A stretch of DNA of 64,000 nt from Agrostemma githago (GCA_958450325.1 OY288251.1:15318976-15382975); one strand, 5' to 3'; counted from the first letter of the stretch, positions 48,420 to 60,100 are shown. The notes: generated by a model not told the origin, from the sequence alone. Program-made: numbers and translations.

Positions 48420-48700
48420 TGCTCAGTTACTTTCATGGATTATGTCTGTTACTGTAACTCAAGAAAGGTGTTACTCCAATAGATATGTGATGTTACTCTA
48501 ACCAAATACACATGTATTAAATAAAATAGAGTTAATTTTGGATTATGTCTGTTACTGTAACTCAAGAAAGGTGTTACTCCAATAGATATGAGATGTTACT
48601 TTCATGGATTATGTCTGTTACTTTAACTCAAGAAAGGTGTTACTCCAATAGATATGAGATATTACTCTAACCAAATACACACGTATTAAATAAAATATAG
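48420..48700. repeat. Imperfect tandem repeats around TGTTACTCCAATAGATATG
   Basis: Three close copies of GGATTATGTCTGTTACT, AACTCAAGAAAGGTGTTACT and AATAGATATGWGAT. Two also share CTAACCAAATACACAYGTAT. GTTACT is frequent over the whole 48060-49260 stretch. Confidence 0.75.
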
Positions 48701-49624
48701 AGTTAAATTGCAACGTAGCACAGCGATATGTGTAAAAAAATGTGTACAAAATAAGTTATTCTTGTAAACAAAAAAAAATCCTTAGAATGACCAAAAACAT
48801 AACTATTCTCAAAACACTTGTTTCTCCTCCTCATCTTCCTCAGTGTCTTCTTCAGTTTCCTCATATTCGTCAACATAAAACAAAACAATAAAATTAGTGT
48901 CTTCTTCAGTTTCCTCATCTGCTTCAACATAAAACAAAACAATAATATCAGTGAAGAATACGTTAAACCTGGAATCTATACTAAAACAAGAGCAATGAAC
49001 CATTGTTATTAATCCATGATTAATCAAATGAATAAAATTCCACCTTTTCCAGTGTTGTCCCGTGCGTTTGCATCTTTGCCAATACCACCTGCACAAAATT
49101 GAACAGCGTTACACCCATGCAAATAATGTGTTATTTCAATTCCTAAGTTGTGTTACTCTAACGAGTACAATACGTTACTTTAACATCATCATCAAAACCC
49201 TTTTCTCAACGTTCATTTGTGTTACTGTGATTAAAATTAAGTGTTACTTTAACTCAGAAGGTATGTTATTTCAATGACGTTTCTGCGTTAATAGAAATCA
49301 AAACAATAGTATCAGTGGATATAATGAAAAATCTAAATAACAAACATAAAACCCTAAAATCTATACAGATCGAGAGAACAATTAACCATTGATACGAAAC
49401 TATGATGAATGAAATGACAATGAAAGCAATATCAACATGAAAATTGACGTAAAAAAAGAACGCAAATTGACGCACGATGTATCCATGGATAAAAATTGAA
49501 TCAAAACATGAAAGAAATATTGAAACTCACCATTGTTATACTCGATCAATTGATTATCAACAGTTGAAGAAGATGACGCGGTCATTGAATCCATTGTAAC
49601 AGGATTTCAAGCACAAAATTGATT

Positions 49625-49740
49625 GATTGAATGAATGAATGAACGTGATGAAGAAAGAATTTTTTTTTTCAGGTTTGAATGAACGTGAATGATGAATGAA
49701 CGTGAATGATGAATGAACGTGAATGATGAATGAATGTGAT
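49625..49740. repeat. Short tandem repeat GAATGAACGTGAATGAT
   Basis: About four to five copies of a 17-bp unit with GAATGAACGTGAATGAT, just upstream of the possible minus-strand first exon at 49594. Confidence 0.7.
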
Positions 49741-49925
49741 TAAGGGAGTTATTGTTTCCTAAATTCATGGGAGCTATTTTAGGAACGTAAATCTTTTTTT
49801 TTTAATGCAAATACTAGGATGAATCTTGTCCATCCATCCTCATCCCATCCAATGGATGAGATGAGGACTTAGGGACTCATCTAGAGTAAAGGACTCATAA
49901 GAGCCTTACTCTATATATATATATA

Positions 49926-50161
49926 GGTAGGTTCAAATAAATTCAACAATTTTTTAAGTCTATATTAAAGTTACAGATGACATACGGTAAAGTTGCATTT
50001 GTTTAAAATTGATATGTAACTATAACATTCAGCTCTTTTATCACTTCAAGTGATAAAGTGCAACTTTATCACTCATCTCGTGTAACTTTAAGCACTTTTT
50101 GTGTAATTTTAACACTGGAACTTATGACCTTAAAATAGTTGTTGACCTTATTTGAACCTAC

Positions 50162-50162
<1 letters not shown>
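49926..50162. mobile_element. 237-bp MITE with about 23-bp terminal inverted repeats
   Basis: The left end GGTAGGTTCAAATAAATTCA matches the inverted right end GGTAGGTTCAAATAAGGTCA. Interior AT-rich with a hairpin-forming CACTTCAAGTG/ATAAAGTG region. Too small to code. Superfamily not determined. Flanked by (TA)n and (CT)n, so a target duplication cannot be set. Confidence 0.7.

Positions 50163-50229
<67 letters not shown>
50163..50229. repeat. Compound microsatellite (CT)n(TA)n(GA)n, a near-perfect palindrome
   Basis: About 11 CT, 9 TA and 13 GA units in a row. Self-complementary over its length. Confidence 0.95.
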
Positions 50230-50312
50230 TAGGGATCAAGGGAGTTACTAACTTCTTGACAGTCTCTTAGTAATCCTTCCAGATGGATGGATGAAAAAAA
50301 AGGACTGACATG

Positions 50313-52629
50313 TGTGGACATGACATAGGTCCACCCCGACGTAGCCACGCGCGGGTTTGGGGAGGCGAATGAATCTCGTGGTAAGATTGATCTCGGGTTG
50401 AAATTTAAATCGAAATAGGAGTCGCCACCAAATTTTTTGGGAATTCGGACCTGTTCGAACTCACTCCATACTTAGGCGTTTCGTGCACAAAACACGACCC
50501 GCTTTTAGTGCTAGAGCTTATGAGTTCGTCCCTTTGCATTACAATACCGACGCCGAGTTATCGGATATCGTGCATCGAATGACTCTCGTGCGCCAATGGT
50601 TTCGGACATCCGGAAACCATGGTTCTGAGTAAGGGGTGAGGGTACGTGTTGGGAAGCCCACAAAGGACACCCAACCCCCCCCCCCCCCGCTCTCTAGCGG
50701 CCTCTACTAAGATATCGTTCGTGTTCGTGTACGCGCGTTAGTAAAATGACTAAATGTTATGCAAACAACGTTTTCGGCTAAACATGCGAATTATATGTGA
50801 GCTTCGTCATTTTAATGTATCAAAGCTAGAGTCGAATCATTTAGCATGTGAGTTTCATTTATAAAACGATAAACATCGAAAATAAATAAAACTCGAAAAT
50901 AGATACAACATACACGGGCGGAAATACAAACCGGACAAAACATAAAATAGCGAGCAAAATAAAAAGCAATAATAACGGATACGTAACTAATTTAAATGAC
51001 TAAAGATGATGAGACGATGCAAGGTTTTAGAAAAAGGAGACACGTGATGGCCTTTACACGTGACGACCAAAGTCGTAAAAAAAGACGAGGCTCGGATGAT
51101 GCTTGAAGCTCTCGGTTTTTGAATAAAGAAGTTCACTCGATCGAGTCATGGCAGAGACTCGACCGAGTGGCCTTCTAAAAGGCTCACTGCCCATTTTTTG
51201 GGGTGCTACTCGATCGAGTGCCCCCTGTACGAGCTACTGCTCATTCGAAAAAAGTGACAGTTTCATTTTTATTTATACAAAATCGATGGTCGACCGAGTT
51301 ACGTAAAAATATTATATAAATTGAACTCAACTCGGTTACGGTGCATATAATCGTATGTTATGCAAATTATACGACCAACATCGGAATTTTATAAAAAGTG
51401 TTTTTGGATCGAAAAATTTGATTAGTGACGAAATTGTCTCCCTCCACGTCACGACACCGGTACTAATCCTTACGGATTATGTGGTGTCGATTTTCGCGTC
51501 AACGGGTTCTGTACTAATCTTGAAAATGGAACCAGACACGTTCAACTACGAACGACCACGATCGCGTTACGCCCTTGAGTGCTTGGGGCGGCGCTCCTCG
51601 AAAGGGTGCCACCTCCATCGCGACTCGTAAAGGGATTAAACGGACTTGAAGCGGTTGTCGAAGTCAAACGTGTTCGATCCGAAATTTTTACTATTATATA
51701 TATGTACGCGGTATTAAAATGATGATAAAAATGAGATGAAAATCAAAATGCGACAGAGATAATAACTATAATATAAAGTATAATACATATGTATATATCG
51801 AGATAGAGAGGAAGAGAAAAGAGAGAAAATGGGTTGATGACACCCTCAACCTGCATGCTTAAAATGGCCTCGGAAATGGACTCGTAAATAGCGACGGGAG
51901 CGCGGGAGTGTCAAGGATGTAAGTAGAGTTATGGTGTGTGTATGTGTAGGGATGATTTATGTCAGTTTTTCGAGAGACTACGGCTCGGTTTTTTGCTTAG
52001 GATTACTTAGGCTTGTAGTGTAGAGAGGATGTGAGTTAGGGTTGCAAAATGTAGGTTATGAATGCACGTGAAATTCTGAAAAAAGTGAAGGGTTTGAGGG
52101 GGTATTTATAGAGTATACCCCTCGATCTAGGGTCACTCGATCGAGTGGCCCTAGCGCACTCGATCGAGTGCCCTGAAAAAGAGGTCTGTTAGGTTTTTTT
52201 TGGCTCCACTCGATCGAGTGAGGTCAATCCACTCGATCAAGTGGCTCAGGCGGGTGAGCCAATTTAGGAAGGGGTTGACTTTTTGAATTTTTTAAAAAGG
52301 TAATTGGGCGCAAGTTTCTAGAAGCTCAACCTGGCTAATTTTTGGGGACAGATTCGTCTTTGACCGGGTTTTGACCCGGTCGCTAAAAGACGGTTTTATT
52401 TTTGGTGTCGATTTTGGCCCAAATTAGTCTTATTTTATTGAAAACGACTCATTGGGCCTGGATTTGAGGTCGGTTTTGAGAGATTTGTACTCCACTAAAT
52501 GCCCACGTCGGATATTATTGATTCCGAGTCCGTATTCGAGCGTATTAAGTCACGTTTACGTCCGATCATCATCGGGTGTTTTGTCGGGAACTGCCATATA
52601 CACTAGCAGGCAAAATGCGGGTGTCTACA
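50313..52629 (-). mobile_element. Solo LTR of a Tat-type element, uninterrupted
   Basis: TGTGGACATG to GTGTCTACA, 2,317 bp, flanked by ACATG on both sides (50308-50312 and 52630-52634). Same family as 3664-4253 + 16605-18384. It preserves the unoccupied insertion site near 50915. Contains a C-run at 50677 and ACTCGATCGAGT palindromes at 51134, 51208, 52135, 52158 and 52208. Inserted just before the transcribed leader of the Ulp1-like gene. Confidence 0.93.
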
Positions 52630-52634
52630 ACATG

Positions 52635-53797
52635 TTTACAGCAAAACGTCGCACATAATCTCTTACCAAATCAATCACTTCTCTCCTCTATTCTCCCGCC
52701 TCCCGCCTCTTACCTATTACACTTCTAAACACCTTCTTTTGAATTCATTTCAACAACCACACACACATTTATCAAACATAATCTCATTTCTCAACCCATC
52801 TCCAATATCTCTCTAAAAAACTCATCTTAAGCTCCATCAGTCGTTCCAATCATACTCCGTTTTGAACACCGATCATACTGTCATTTAGCTCCATCAGTCA
52901 CTTCCATCGTCAACAACTCCGATCGTACTCTGTTTTGAACTCAGATCATCGTACGAAGGTATGTTCATGCATTGTCGAACTTTCATTGTGTTTTGATTAC
53001 CCTAAAATTAATAATGTATTTTTTTGTTCAAATTTATAATGCATTAATAACCTGATATTTCCTGTTCAAACTCATATCATGCATTTTTTTTGTGCCAATA
53101 AGCGTGTACAGTCATATGATTTTCTCGTGTTCAAGTTGACTATGTGGTTGTAGTTGTATAGTCATGTAATCTGTACAGTCAAAAATTTCCTCAAGTTTGT
53201 ATGTCTTTGTTTTAGCATATGTATCTGAATCTCTTCATAACCCTAAAATTAATGATATTCCCTGTTGAAATTCATGTAATCTGTACAGTCATCTGATTTT
53301 TTAACGTTGAAATTCCCATAATCGTCTTTGTAATTATGCATGTGACTTCGCTAATGCGGTTTTAGTTGTATAGTCACAGTATTGCCATTATTGTATATTC
53401 ACAAACATTATGTTGTAGAGTCGCACTCATTCTTGCTATAGTCACAGGTGATATTGTGGTTGTATAGTCACACAGTTGAAGTTGTATAGTCGCACAAATT
53501 AGGTTGTATAGTCAGACGATTGAAGTTGAATAGTCAGACAGAGTAGGTTGTATAGTCGCACGGTTGAAGCTGTATAGTCGCACTCGTTGTGTTCTAGAGT
53601 CACACGGTTGAGGTTGTATAGTCACAGTCGTTATGTTGTCGAATCACACTGTTGAACATAAATAGTCACAAACATTTTGTTTTAGAATCACACAGTTGAA
53701 GCTGCATAATCACGCTTTATGTTGTACAGTACACCCATTTTAATCGCATACTCAGTTGTACAATCACACTCATTACACATGTTATGATTGCAGCAAA
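52635..53797 (+). other. Leader exon and first intron of the Ulp1-like gene
   Basis: CT-rich leader (52640-52960) followed by AAGGTATGTTC, a donor near 52960. The intron ends TTATGATTGCAG at 53793, five bases before the ATG. The intron holds a TATAGTC minisatellite from 53398. Splicing is inferred from signals only. Confidence 0.5.
53398..53780. repeat. Minisatellite array 1 (TATAGTCACAC family) in the first intron
   Basis: About 18 units of roughly 20 bp around GTTGTATAGTCGCACNGTTG with much variation. Confidence 0.9.
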
Positions 53798-54762
53798 ATG
53801 GCTGGTTGGAACAAAATTGTTGTCAAGAAGGTCGGTAAGAAGAAAGTCTTGAAAGAGGAGAGGAGTGGGAAGAAGAAGATTATGAAAGATACACGGAAGC
53901 GACCATGTCATTGGCGAGAAAGTGGTGGGGAGAAAAAACTTGGTAAAAAGGGCAGTGGGAAGAAGAAGGTTGTGAAAGTTATAGCGGTTGAACACATCGG
54001 TGACGAGATGGATGTGGGGACGACAAAATTTGTTGAGGAAGGCAGTGCGAAGAAGAAGAGAGTTAAGTTTGATACAGCGGCCGACCACATCACTGGAGAA
54101 CAGATTATTGTGCGCGCACCGGATACAACAGCTCGAAAGTGTGATGGTAAGAGGAAAAGAGAACAAACGCTGGACCAGCCAGTAGTGAGAAGAGAACAAG
54201 GAGGTCTGCCGAAGGTTCATTGTAGGCCCAGGCGGTTGTACAAGGTTATCTTGAAATTGATGGCTGCTCAGAAGGAAAGGGTACGTGAAGTGGGGTTCGG
54301 TGGGCTGTTGGAGCTGAGGTTCGATTCGTTCCCCATAGACCACGCACTTATGTTCCGTCGTGTGTTCTCTGACGGGTCTCATATTTTCTATGCCTCACGC
54401 CGAGAGGCATTCATGGTGTCGAAGTACAACGTGCACGATTGCTTCCAAATACCTTTTGGACCCCGACCGTTGAACGTAATCCCAACAAAAAACCAAAAAG
54501 GGGCAGATTCACCTGACGTGATCAGGTTAAAGAATAGTTGGAGGACGCAGTTTGGCGTGGTGAATGCCGACTGACCAATTGGTTTAGAGCGCGTGTACAG
54601 AAAGTTATTGACAACCGATACCGCGGACGACAACTTTGTATGTACGTTTGTCCTATTCGCATTGTCGTTGTTCCTCGCGCCTACTACAAAAAACTCACTC
54701 GACCTCAGCCTACTGGTCGCGGTGGAAGACGTGTGATTAATTTGAGAACAAGACTGGTGTAA
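53798..54762 (+). pseudogene. N-terminal part of a Ulp1-family transposon-type gene
   Basis: ATG at 53798 lies five bases after a splice acceptor. Residues 1-130 are Lys-rich with KKxGKKK repeats and look like a nuclear or nucleic-acid-binding tail. Then GFGGLLELRFDSFPIDHALM and YNVHDCFQIPFGP match the region that precedes the protease in many plant Ulp1-containing, transposon-related genes. The first frame stops at 54572. Sense continues one base shifted (LEDAVWRGECRLTNWFRARV...) to 54762, so there is a frameshift near 54535. An alternative upstream ATG at 53756 lies before the acceptor and is not preferred. Confidence 0.65.
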
Positions 54763-55295
54763 TTTGGTGCTGCAAGAGCTAGTGTGGGCGGGTAAGGAGA
54801 CTTGTGACTCCAGTAGAAAACCTGATTACCTCCGGGGGTGCATACCAGTTCTAATGATTGTCTACTTCCAACGCTACTTTCCGTAACGAGTCTTGCAGAT
54901 ACGACCTTTCGTTTATCGAGCATTGGGATGCGCGGGGGATAAGCGATTGTCTGGATGGGGAACTGGAGACGGGGTCACTGGGGAATCAATTGCACTCTAA
55001 AGTATCGTACCCACGTACATGTGAGGTGACGGGCGACGAGGGGATGCACGCTTTAACTCTGCACTCTGACAGAAAACGTTCTAGTCCCGGAAGAATAGCG
55101 TGTACGGGTAATATTACAAGCGAAGTGCTCCCTCTAGCATCAGGGATCGAGACCGACGATTAGCTGAAGGCCAGTGTCATGGACGTAAGTTATCTCACAA
55201 CCACTCTTTATACCATCGATTAATGGTAACTGTTTTCAATTGTTTAGAAACCTTTTAGTGTGACAGCGTACCTATGTTTATAAACCAGTGTGACA
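54763..55295 (+). pseudogene. Degenerate continuation of the Ulp1-like gene
   Basis: Contains RKPDYLRGCIPVLMIVYFQR (about 54825-54885), similar in character to the GC-hydrophobic-YF block that follows in these genes. Several stops and frame changes follow. Remaining sequence to 55295 shows no clear domain. Confidence 0.45.
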
Positions 55296-55410
55296 CAGGT
55301 GACTTTGAATAGTCATGGTCATTATGTTGTAGGATCACACTCAGTATGTTGTATAGTCACACATATTGTCCTGTAAAATCACGCGGCTTGTACAACCATT
55401 GAGCTGTATA
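55296..55410. repeat. Minisatellite array 2, left part
   Basis: TATAGTCACAC-type units interrupted by the CACTA element at 55411. The array resumes at 58713. Confidence 0.85.
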
Positions 55411-55962
55411 CACTACTAGAAAAGGATTAAAAGACATCATTAATAAGTAACCATTTAGGTATTGTCAATGATGTCTTTGGTCTAAGAAATCAATTCTCTC
55501 AAATACAAGGTCTCTTATCTAGTAACAAAGACATCATTTCTCAAAAAAATGATCTCTATTTACCTCCAATCTAATACAAAGATATCATTTTTCAAAAAAA
55601 ATCATTTCTATACAAACACATCATTTACTAAGGAATTTTTTTCAAAAACTACACTATCTCTTGGTAACAAAGAAATCATTTTTAAAAAATGATTCTAATC
55701 ATGCATATCTAAATTCTTTTTATTTACTTTTTTTTTTGATGTACTTTTTTTTTGCTATCACTGAACTCTACATCTCTACCTACATTTTCTTTTTACATTT
55801 TCTGGATCCATCTATATATTCTATCTTTAAATCTTTTTTTATTCATTCACTCTGCCGTCATTCTTCCGCTCATCAACCACGCCGTCCCTGCTGTTACCGC
55901 CGGAGTCGACGTGTACCGCTTTGGTCTTCCCCAAACTCCCTTTTCCGACTTGTTCTTAAACT

Positions 55963-56270
55963 TTGTTTGATTGTTTGATTTGTTCAACTATTCAAAGCAA
56001 AGAAAACGAAGAAGAAGAGTATGAGGAAGCAGAAGAAGAAGTAGAGGAATACGAGGAAGTTGAAGAAGAAGAAGAAGAAGAAGAGGAATTAGGTGAAGAA
56101 ATTGAGACGGATGCGGCGATTGACGAAGAAACGACCACCGAAGCGAAGGCAATTGACGATGGAATTGCGGTGGCAATAGAGGCGGGACGGTGATTGATGA
56201 GGAAGTGGCGATGGAGGCCAAGGTGGAGGTGGAGGATGAGGAGGCAGAAGCGAAAGCAAAAGTGTAGGCG
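55963..56270 (+). pseudogene. Acidic Glu-rich open stretch in the CACTA element
   Basis: Encodes a run dominated by Glu (EEYEEAEEEVEEYEEVEEEE) and then an Ala/Thr/Glu-rich part to 56193. GAA/GAG repeats make this partly low complexity. Could be an exon of a chimeric transcript, or a repeat. Not identified. Confidence 0.35.
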
Positions 56271-56734
56271 ATTTATGAATCTGCGTTCAGATAATCCAAT
56301 TTGTCTCTTCCTTTCGTCGATCGTTCGCTTTGCGGTGTGTTTTTCTTATCAATTTTGATACAATTTTCGAAATTATAGATTGATTAGGGTTATTTTCTTC
56401 AATTGCTTGCTTTATTTCAATCAATTCGTGTTGATGTTGGCCCTATGATCGATTTCGTAGGTGATAGAGACTAATTTTAGCTCTGAATCATGCTACTTTT
56501 TGCTTTCGATTTTAGTAGGTTAAAAATAAGAATTCGCTTTGTGTATGAGTACATGTATCATGTGCTAGGGTCCGAAGTAATTTCTCCAGGTAATTTCTTT
56601 AGTATTGTTTCTTCATGTTGTATCATGGAAAGCAGGTTTACGTAGCATACTACATATTATTGTGTCTGGTCTTTGTATCTGCCAATGTTTTGGGTTGCAC
56701 AACGTTGCTGAAGCTTGTTTTCTGACCCGTCGTT

Positions 56735-57330
56735 TATGAACTCAAACTTGATGCTTCTAAAGCTACTCAATTCAAAGATGCAATTGAAAATTCGTACTGG
56801 TTTGAGCTCTTTATTGGTATGCTATTGCTTCAATTTTGTTTCCATTTTACAGCATCTAACTTCTTTTTGCCATGCTTTATTTATTGATTGGTTATTGAAT
56901 GCTTACATGTCTTTTCTCTAATGGTGCCCGGCTGCTGCACACCATTCATATGATTTATCTTTATGGGGTAAGTGTCTATCGAAATCTTGCTCGCCATATT
57001 TGTATAATGGTAAGTATCCTAGTACCTTATCGTCCCTCTTCCTCGTGTATAGGTTTTGTTGGAGAGTATCGTTATGATAAAAACGGTGAGAATCCTACGC
57101 ACATGCTGTACACAAAAAAAAACTTCATCATCAAATACAATGGAAACAGGTAAGGTGTATGTGCAACTTTTTTAGTGGTATTTGCCAAAGTTTTCTTACC
57201 CAATTTACAGAGTATTGTTGCTTTGTATCCTTTACTGTGTTTTTATATTCCAATTTAATTTTTTCTGCGTTAATCTTAGTCTCTTTCGAACTGCTATTTC
57301 TGCAGATCATTCATGTTAATATGACTCAGG
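56735..57330 (+). pseudogene. Captured TM9SF/EMP70 gene fragment (four exons with introns)
   Basis: Exon pieces joined by GT-AG signals: 56735-56816 (YELKLDASKATQFKDAIENS then YWFELFI), 56952-56967 (DLSLWG), 57053-57149 (FVGEYRYDKNGENPTHMLYT then KNFIIKYNGN) and 57306-57330 (IIHVNMTQ). Together they follow the lumenal N-terminal region of plant transmembrane-nine proteins, where YWFE, DLPLWGFVGE, DKN and IIHVNLTQ occur in this order. No membrane segments are included. Introns are retained, so capture was from genomic DNA, not cDNA. Family assignment is from memory of the motif order. Confidence 0.8.
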
Positions 57331-57504
57331 ATGGTGCGTCGGCAACATAGTTGAATTAATTTGGCAACAAAGTGAAATGTGATTCATCTTAATATGGTAT
57401 GTCTTCATTCTTATTCTTTAGAAAAATGTGATTCATTACTTTGGCAACAAAGTGAATGTGGTTTTCCTTTGCGGTTGGGAATAGGTTTCGTTATGTTTTT
57501 GCAG

Positions 57505-57778
57505 CAATGGAGCTCGCATTGTCTTCGGAGAAGCTTGTGAATGAAAACTCTTGAACTTGCATAGTGTAAGTTGCAAAAACCTCCTCCCCAAACCGATAAA
57601 TTTCGCAATTCAATGCCTTTAACTGGGATAATTCATAGACCATTAAGAATTTAGGATGTTTTTTATGTAAGGTAATGACAGGGATGTCCATTTGTATGAT
57701 TTGTTGTTACAGGTTTCGGAGAAAAACAACGATCCCCAGTTGCAGGACTTCATTGAAGGCGAGTTTTTGAAAGAGCAG
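57505..57778 (+). pseudogene. Captured ferritin gene fragment (two exons)
   Basis: Exon 57505-57565 (after TTTTTGCAG) reads AMELALSSEKLVNE and then, one base shifted, LLNLHS. Exon 57713-57778 (between ACAG and GTATCT) reads VSEKNNDPQLQDFIEGEFLK then EQ. This is the plant ferritin stretch that runs from ALYAMELAL through NLHSVA.KNND to ADFVESEFLxEQ, including its usual exon junction. It covers only part of the four-helix bundle, and the first exon has a one-base loss. It encodes no working ferritin. Confidence 0.88.
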
Positions 57779-58052
57779 GTATCTATTTGAACTTTAGCGC
57801 AGAAGAGATTATTTCATTTTCCCTAGAATGCTAGTACCCCTTAAAATATATAAAAAGGGGTGCATTGACAGGTATATATAATCGTTGGGCAACATAGTTG
57901 AATTAATGTCGTTGAGGGTGCGTAGCATGCAAGTAATTCTACATATTTTTTTTCCAATCATGTTTTAGTATTCTACATATTCTATAAAAGTTCCTCTGTA
58001 CTCTATACTTTCCTTTATATATTTCTAATGTTGATTTTTTTTCTCTTGTAGT

Positions 58053-58161
58053 ATTTTGAAGATATACCCAAATTGTATACGCAACAAATGATTGATGAGG
58101 TACGAGAGATGTGGATTAGTTTTGTTCTCGAGCACGTAGAAGTAGAAGATCAAGATGATTG
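58053..58161 (+). pseudogene. Unidentified terminal exon-like fragment in the CACTA element
   Basis: After TTGTAG it reads YFEDIPKLYTQQMIDEVREM to EHVEVEDQDD and a stop. Not recognised. It may be the last exon of a chimeric transcript. Confidence 0.35.
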
Positions 58162-58712
58162 ATTACAAAGTGAATACCCATTTTGGATAAAATACTTATC
58201 TTTCGAAAACATACTTAGTTGTGAGATATTTATGTTATAGTATACTTTTTTGTGCTTTTAATGTAATTTTGACACGTACCTTGGCATCATTGTATATATG
58301 AGATGTTTTATGGAAATTCATGTCTATTTTGGTTGATATATGAAAATGAGTACATTGTATTTTAATATTTGGGTTATTTTGAATAATATTTTTTTTAAAA
58401 AAAATTGGGTTGCAAAGAAACCATTTAATTGTGGTACATGGTTTATTAAGTTGGTAGGCAAAGAAACCATTTGATTACATTACATGGTTTATTAAGTTGA
58501 GATAAGAAACCATTTATCTCTCCAATATGGTGTTTTTTCCATGGACCAAAGAAACCATTTATCTCTTAAAATTGATTTCTAAATCATAAGCAAAGAAACC
58601 ATTTTTGTTACATGGTTTCTTACCCTAAGACACCTTTGACCTGGAGATCATCTCAATAAATGGTGTCTTAGGGCATTTTGACATGGTTTCTTTGCCCTCT
58701 TTTCTAGTAGTG

Positions 58713-58935
58713 ATAGTCAGACACTTGAAAATATATAGTCACACTTATTACGTTGTATCGTCACACTGATTGTTCTGTAGAATCACGCGGCTTGTACAAC
58801 CATTGAGCTGTATAGTCAGACAATTAAAGATATATAGTCACACTCAGTGTGTTGTATAGTCAAAGAAATTATGTTGTAGGATCATGCAGCTTTACAGTCG
58901 TTGTCTAGCTTTACACTAATTATGTTGTACTGATT
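58713..58935. repeat. Minisatellite array 2, right part
   Basis: Continues array 2 after the CACTA insertion. Includes AATCACGCGGCTTGTACAAC, also present at 55376-55396. Confidence 0.85.
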
Positions 58936-58955
58936 TGACTTTGACTGACTTATAG

Positions 58956-60100
58956 GCCGACCATGAGTTTTTTCTGAAGTTCTGGAGGAGTGCGCTTGAG
59001 TTTTGCAAGTGCTGTGAGGAGGCTGCCTCAACTGTGAAGGAAATAGCGACAAGGAACCTGGCAGTACCAAGTCAAAACCCGTCCTCTCAACAATTCTGGG
59101 AGAATCCAGCTGTCCTCGAGTATATCGACGACGTTGTTTCGTTGGTCGACAAGTTGAGGCAGACCACCCAGAACGCCCCCGTCATTGAGGGCGAGGGACA
59201 ATGCAATACTAGTCTCTTCGAGCAGGTACGCACGATTGTGGATGACTTACCTGATGCTGGTTACTCGGACGAAGAAATAAAGGATGCTGGTGTAGGGGGG
59301 GATAGTCTTAGTGGGGGACCTCGTGCTGAGAGTATAGGAGGGTACGAGGATGAGGGTACTTTTGAAGGTGGCTTCGAGTCACCAGGTTTCTGTGAGGGAG
59401 AGAATCCCGAGGACAACTACGAGGGGGATGCAGATGGTACACCGGAGCCTGTTGCGGAGGAGCCTCACATCGAACATACTCCGCCCGGTACTAACGAACT
59501 CAACGCAGGCTGCGAGGTAGAAGCATCGGTTGGTATGAGCCCAGCCGTAGTGGTAGCTCTACGGCAAGCGGGGTGGGCGACCGCGGACGCACGGACGGCT
59601 GTGAATGAGCAGGCTACGGAATCTCTCTTGCAAGCCACCATTCACGACGATGGGACGTCTGACAAGGGGAGACGTAAGGTAGTATTTGGTTTGCTAGATG
59701 AGACGAAAACCGTGGACCCAGCGACAACCAGTGCGGTCGAAGAGGTCAGTGCTAGCCTTGAGGTGGCGCTAAACAAGGCGGGGTGGAATGTAGCGGACGT
59801 TGTGATTGTTACGCCTGCAACAGCGGACGCTGTCACAGGGGTACTTAGCCATTAGACGAGATTGTGGGGGCCGACGCGCACACTGCTGCTGGTGTACATC
59901 ATCCATATATTTTCCACTCCAACGTGGCATTCGAGTGCATGGGTAACGTGCCGGAAAATCTGGGGTGTTCATTGGACTGTGGGTCTACGATAAGGGGGCA
60001 GCTTGTGGTATCTCAATTCATGTGCTCTAATATAGTCATCTCCTCGGATGTCCTCAGCGTACAGAAGGATGTGATAGACTACGTCTTCGACTGAACAACG
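58956..60100 (+). pseudogene. Middle, acidic part of the Ulp1-like gene
   Basis: Begins after CTTATAG with ADHEFFLKFWRSALEFCKCC and stays open to 59855. The segment is rich in Glu, Asp and Gly and has two related motifs (VALRQAGWATADA and VALNKAGWNVADV). After a frame change near 59850 it continues with DEIVGADAHTAAGV and GQLVVSQFMCSNIVISSDVL to a stop at 60092. Linkers of this kind commonly separate the N-terminal block from the protease in plant Ulp1-type transposon genes. Confidence 0.6.

Larger units (their letters stand above)
47573..49920. mobile_element. Putative DNA transposon or MITE-like element with imperfect inverted ends in (TA)n
   Basis: The left end reads (TA)n GAGTGAAGATCATGTGAGTCC. 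The right end, inverted, reads (TA)n GAGTAAGGCTCTTATGAGTCC. These are imperfect terminal inverted repeats next to TA runs, about 2.35 kb apart. The interior has tandem repeats (48420-48700), a duplicated acidic segment on the minus strand (FYVEADEETEEDT and FYVDEYEETEEDT near 48960-48815) and a possible minus-strand first exon (MDSMTASSSSTVDNQLIEYN, 49594-49535, then GTGAGT). No transposase is recognised, so the superfamily is open. Confidence 0.45.
55411..58712 (+). mobile_element. 3.3-kb non-autonomous CACTA element carrying host exon fragments (Pack-CACTA)
   Basis: Terminal inverted repeats CACTACTAGAAAAG at both ends. A 3-bp duplication ATA (55408-55410 and 58713-58715) is the size expected for CACTA transposons. 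Subterminal repeats: AAAGA(C/T)ATCATTT on the left, AAAGAAACCATTT on the right. No transposase. The interior has spliced-looking fragments of two unrelated genes in the same orientation: TM9SF (56735-57330) and ferritin (57505-57778). The uninterrupted target is mirrored at 58790-58830, where the same minisatellite motif GAGCTGTATAGTCAGAC occurs. Confidence 0.92.

Noticed and set aside
53717..54382. Minus-strand frame of 221 codons opposite the Ulp1-like gene
   Set aside because: It mirrors the Lys-rich coding strand (reads as Phe/Leu/Ser-rich) and has no motif.
59034..59855. Stand-alone acidic protein gene
   Set aside because: The frame is open upstream of the first possible start to a splice acceptor at 58955, so it is an internal exon of the Ulp1-like gene.
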